Positions 60,900 to 64,000 of a stretch of DNA of 64,000 nt are shown here, piece after piece. Origin of the DNA: Serinus canaria (lineage: Eukaryota > Chordata > Aves > Passeriformes > Fringillidae); NCBI RefSeq assembly GCF_022539315.1, contig NC_066313.1, forward strand, positions 28,495,059 through 28,559,058. The letters are read 5' to 3'. The first letter of the stretch is position 1. Every line of letters begins with the position of its first letter. The translations under genes and the position numbers were made by a program. The notes beneath the pieces were generated by a model. The model was given only the letters and a program-made list of their open reading frames with translations. It was not told where the DNA came from and did not search any database.

Positions 60900-63800
60900 A
60901 CCTTTATCTTGTACGTCTTCTCTTATTCTTTTATCAAAGCCTGGGACTGCAGCCTGAAATGTCACCAGTCTCTACCCTGCAACCTTTTTGGGTAGCTAAG
61001 CACTCTGGATTTACTGTTTTATCCTAGTAGAAGTGATAGTTTCTCTCAGCCTCTATGCAAATCACCTTTAATTCCCTTACTACCATTTCTTAGAAACTTT
61101 TAAACTAAAAAGATGTGCTTCTCTGGTTCTTGTTTGCCCAAATCCTTTTTGTGTGCAAATACTTTTTCTAAAGTAATGGGAAGGGAGAGAAGTGGACGGA
61201 GGTTATGAATCCTGCCCAGAGCTAAAGAAGGTGAGACTTCTGCTTCTGTTCTGTTCCCACTGCACTCCTCACCTTCTCTGCCAGGAGGGAGAAGAAGGAC
61301 CCCTTTCCCCTGTATGTAGCTGATGCTTTCCTCCCTCTGTTTGGGATGTGACCTTCATGTGTCCTCCCATCATATTGTTCCTATGTACACTCAGTAGTGA
61401 ATATTGGAAAGGAGCAGAGGGATGGAGAAAAAACACAGTACCCCAAGAGCTGATCCTGTAGCTCAGGGACTTCAGCATTCCTTGGAGCACTCTCAGGTCT
61501 CTGGGCTGCTCTCAAAAAACGTGAACAAGAATTTCTTCAGTGTAAGAGGATGGGATTAATGAAAGGATGGGAAAGATGGCAGACCTTAGAGGAGGAATAT
61601 GGCTAATATAACTCCAGAGTCAGCAGGCTGCTCAAAGCCGAACAAGGAGAAGGCAGGGAACAATGTAAAGTCTGGGAAAACTCAGCAGAGCAGTGATCCC
61701 ATGAAGTCTTTCTGAAAGCTGCTGTTGCTGCGTGCTCCTAGCTTGAGCCTGTGTTTTGCTAAGCTTGGTATGCAACCAGCCTTGGAGCTGGGGAGTGCCC
61801 TGGGCTAATCTGTCTAGGATTGTTTTTCAATTCTAGCTCAACTACAAAAATAAAGCCCAGCCATCTAAACTCATAAGCACATCCAGCTCAAACTTAACTC
61901 TTAACATTTCAGTTTTCTTTGTCAAAAGTGGAAGCAGAGAACAAAATCACTTGTGGCTTAAGCATGTGATTCACTGAGCACTAAATTAATCTTTTGTGTA
62001 GTGTTTGTGATAAAATTTGTGTTAGGGAACAAGGCTTTGGTTTAGATCTGGTTAATTCTTATATTTTTAAGGAAGCTTCAAAAGGAAAACCTGTTTGCAA
62101 TTAAATGGATTGAATGCAATTTAATGGTTTGAGGGTGGGCTGTTTTCAGCTGAAAGTGTTCATCACATCCAAGTGAGCCTGTAGGCAGTTCTTGTGGCCA
62201 CCACACTACCCCACAGAAATGAATCACTGGAGAGTTCTTGGAATGAAACTGATGCTGGGTGGACAGGAGAACCCTAAGGGTCCCAAGTGACATCAGTCAC
62301 GTCAAAGGTTTCAGTGCTGTTTTACAGGCTGGAGCACAATAAAGTGTCACAGCATCACTGCCAACATTTGTTGCTTTGTGCTTGTGTTATTTCTGATGAA
62401 TGTCTTTGCATACCAGCCAAGAACAGCAGTTTATTTCTGTGAGAAGAAATGTGGGAAAAAACCCTTCAGCAAAGAACATTTTATTGGAGGTAGATTTCCC
62501 TGCTGCATATTCAGTGCAAAAATCTTTTAATTTGATTTTCTGTTCTGAAAAGAGGACACATTTTAGATACCTCAGTAGCAGGGGTGATGTGGGGCAGCTT
62601 AGCTTCTTCCTGGGGAAGGTATCTGGGTGAGAGCACAAGCAGGAGACTGCATTCTTACCTCCAAGCAAATCACTAACCCCTTCTTTGAGGGTTACTCCAA
62701 GAAGGAACATTTGCCAGTTTGGTGGGGGACTGAGCCATCACTGCTTTCATTTGAGAGGAAAGAAGGTGTGGACACGCTGCCAACGTCATTGTGATGGGCC
62801 ACAATGGAGCAGCATCAAGAAGTGACTCACCACAACCTTTTCTCCCACTGTGCACATTGTGAGAAAGGTCCTGCCAGCAGGCAAATCAAATGAATGTTTT
62901 GTTCCACAGAAAATTTATGTCTCTGGCTTTTTTTTCCAGACTTCCTGCAGGTCAGACCAAGGACACAATTCTAACATTTTCTTCACTTTTAGAAGGACTC
63001 TTTGAAGACATGAGAGATACTTGCTGGAAAACCTGGGGTCTGGTCTGTCACTTAGCCTGGCTCTGTCTTTACAATGTGAGTTACCAGACAAGAGACGGTT
63101 GTCTTCATAATATGCTGCTGGGAAAAGGCAGCACTCAGGCTGCCAGACAAGGAAAGAATATGGGTTTGTCTTCTAAAATATATATTGCTACGACAACTTA
63201 ATTGGTGTTACTTGAATGTATTCCATTTCTGGTGGAGGCAGGCTGTAACTTTTAAAACAATTCACTTGCTGTGATATATCTTGTTTCAGTGCTATACCTC
63301 ACTAAATTACACAGTGTTTGCAAGAACTGTCTCTTCCTTTTCCATAAGCTTCAGCAGGCCTGATAGACACATGACTGACCTGCTATGTCTGTTTTCTGCT
63401 TATGTTGCACAACCATTTTCTGTTTAGCAAGAGGTCACATGGATTTGTGTAAGGCAGTCATACTGGTTCACCAGTCACTGTGACATGCATTGTGGGACCA
63501 CTGCAGATCCTGTTCTGAACTAGCAACTGGTCATCCATGTTAAAACTAAGCTATCACTAGATCAACCTGGTCAAGCAGCACCCTGTTTTTCCATCTCTGG
63601 TCTCTGTTTCATCCTGTTTTTCAGTCTTCTCCATCATGAACGAAATTGCCTTCCATTAACAAATTTGATTCTCCCTCACAAACAAACTCAGATATTTATT
63701 GCTTCCTTTATATTCCTGTCACCAAGTGCCATTGTCACTCAGGCTGCATATTATCTTGTTACATTAAATTCCTTTGAGATCTGGACTAGCTTTTTCTCCC

Positions 63801-64000
63801 CTTTGCTCTGCTATTTCTTGCAAAGTGCTCTCCTCTCTGGTATGGATCAAAACCCACAGTGAAAGTCTTAAGGTAATAACTCAGCTTTGAGTCCAGTGTA
63901 TGACCTAAAGAGTCCTCAAGGTTTAGAGGAAAGCCACCAGAATAATTTTCCACTGAGGAAGGCATAAGGATGCAGAACCAGGAGAGGAGGAAAGCTAGGA
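60900..64000. other. Non-coding stretch downstream of SLC2A3
   Basis: No recognisable coding sequence on either strand. Open frames of 103-107 codons (62387-62710 minus, 62890-63201 plus) have no known domain. In human the region beyond SLC2A3 holds SLC2A14 and NANOG; I see no homeobox or second transporter here. Confidence 0.5.
62338..62343 (+). terminator. Possible distal poly(A) signal
   Basis: AATAAA is followed within 35 bases by TTGTTGCTTTGTGCTTGTG, a good GU-rich downstream element. It could end a longer SLC2A3 3'UTR isoform or a non-coding transcript. No exon evidence supports either. Confidence 0.3.

Noticed and set aside
1..64000. tRNA, rRNA, CRISPR arrays, insertion sequences, bacterial operons
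   Set aside because: No cloverleaf B-box context, regular spacer-repeat pattern or prokaryotic gene organisation was seen. The window is vertebrate nuclear DNA.

Overview
The window looks like nuclear DNA from a bird. Three things point there: truncated CR1 LINE tails are the only recognisable dispersed repeats, introns are short, and the one recognisable gene is a vertebrate glucose transporter with compact GT-AG introns. I cannot name the species. No bacterial, phage or CRISPR-like architecture is present, and I found no undescribed system.

The one certain gene is SLC2A3 (GLUT3, facilitative glucose transporter 3) on the + strand. It has ten coding exons from 50144 to 58349. All nine introns are GT-AG and all exon phases are compatible. 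The joined reading frame is 483 residues and carries the sugar-porter signatures. It starts in a CpG-island promoter (about 49670-50160). A 3'UTR of about 2.5 kb follows, with AU-rich elements near 58948-58991 and twin poly(A) signals at 60864-60883.

Layout: 1-15200 is AT-rich, with no gene I can recognise. 15200-15960 is a CpG island. 16290-16600 is a CR1 tail. 17783-17840 is a possible small + strand exon. 18530-18916 is another CR1 tail. 19180-20260 is a strong CpG-island promoter with four CCAAT boxes, NRF1-type sites, a CRE and an E-box, but no assignable gene. 20320-20465 is a CR1 remnant. 23900-25440 is a very old CR1 copy that still shows reverse-transcriptase landmarks. 29150-29325 is a CR1 remnant, followed by CTCF-like motifs at 29398 and 31611. 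42881-42935 is a GGGAC pentanucleotide array. 43440-43830 is a CpG-rich patch with a TG microsatellite. 49092-49410 is a CR1 remnant just upstream of the SLC2A3 promoter. 60900-64000 is non-coding sequence with one further poly(A)-like site.

In human the divergent neighbour of SLC2A3 is FOXJ2. One of the two upstream CpG islands could therefore be the promoter of a leftward gene. I found no forkhead-domain sequence here, so this remains inference from synteny. Possible regulatory links to SLC2A3 are the two upstream CTCF-like motifs, which face a third one in its intron 2.
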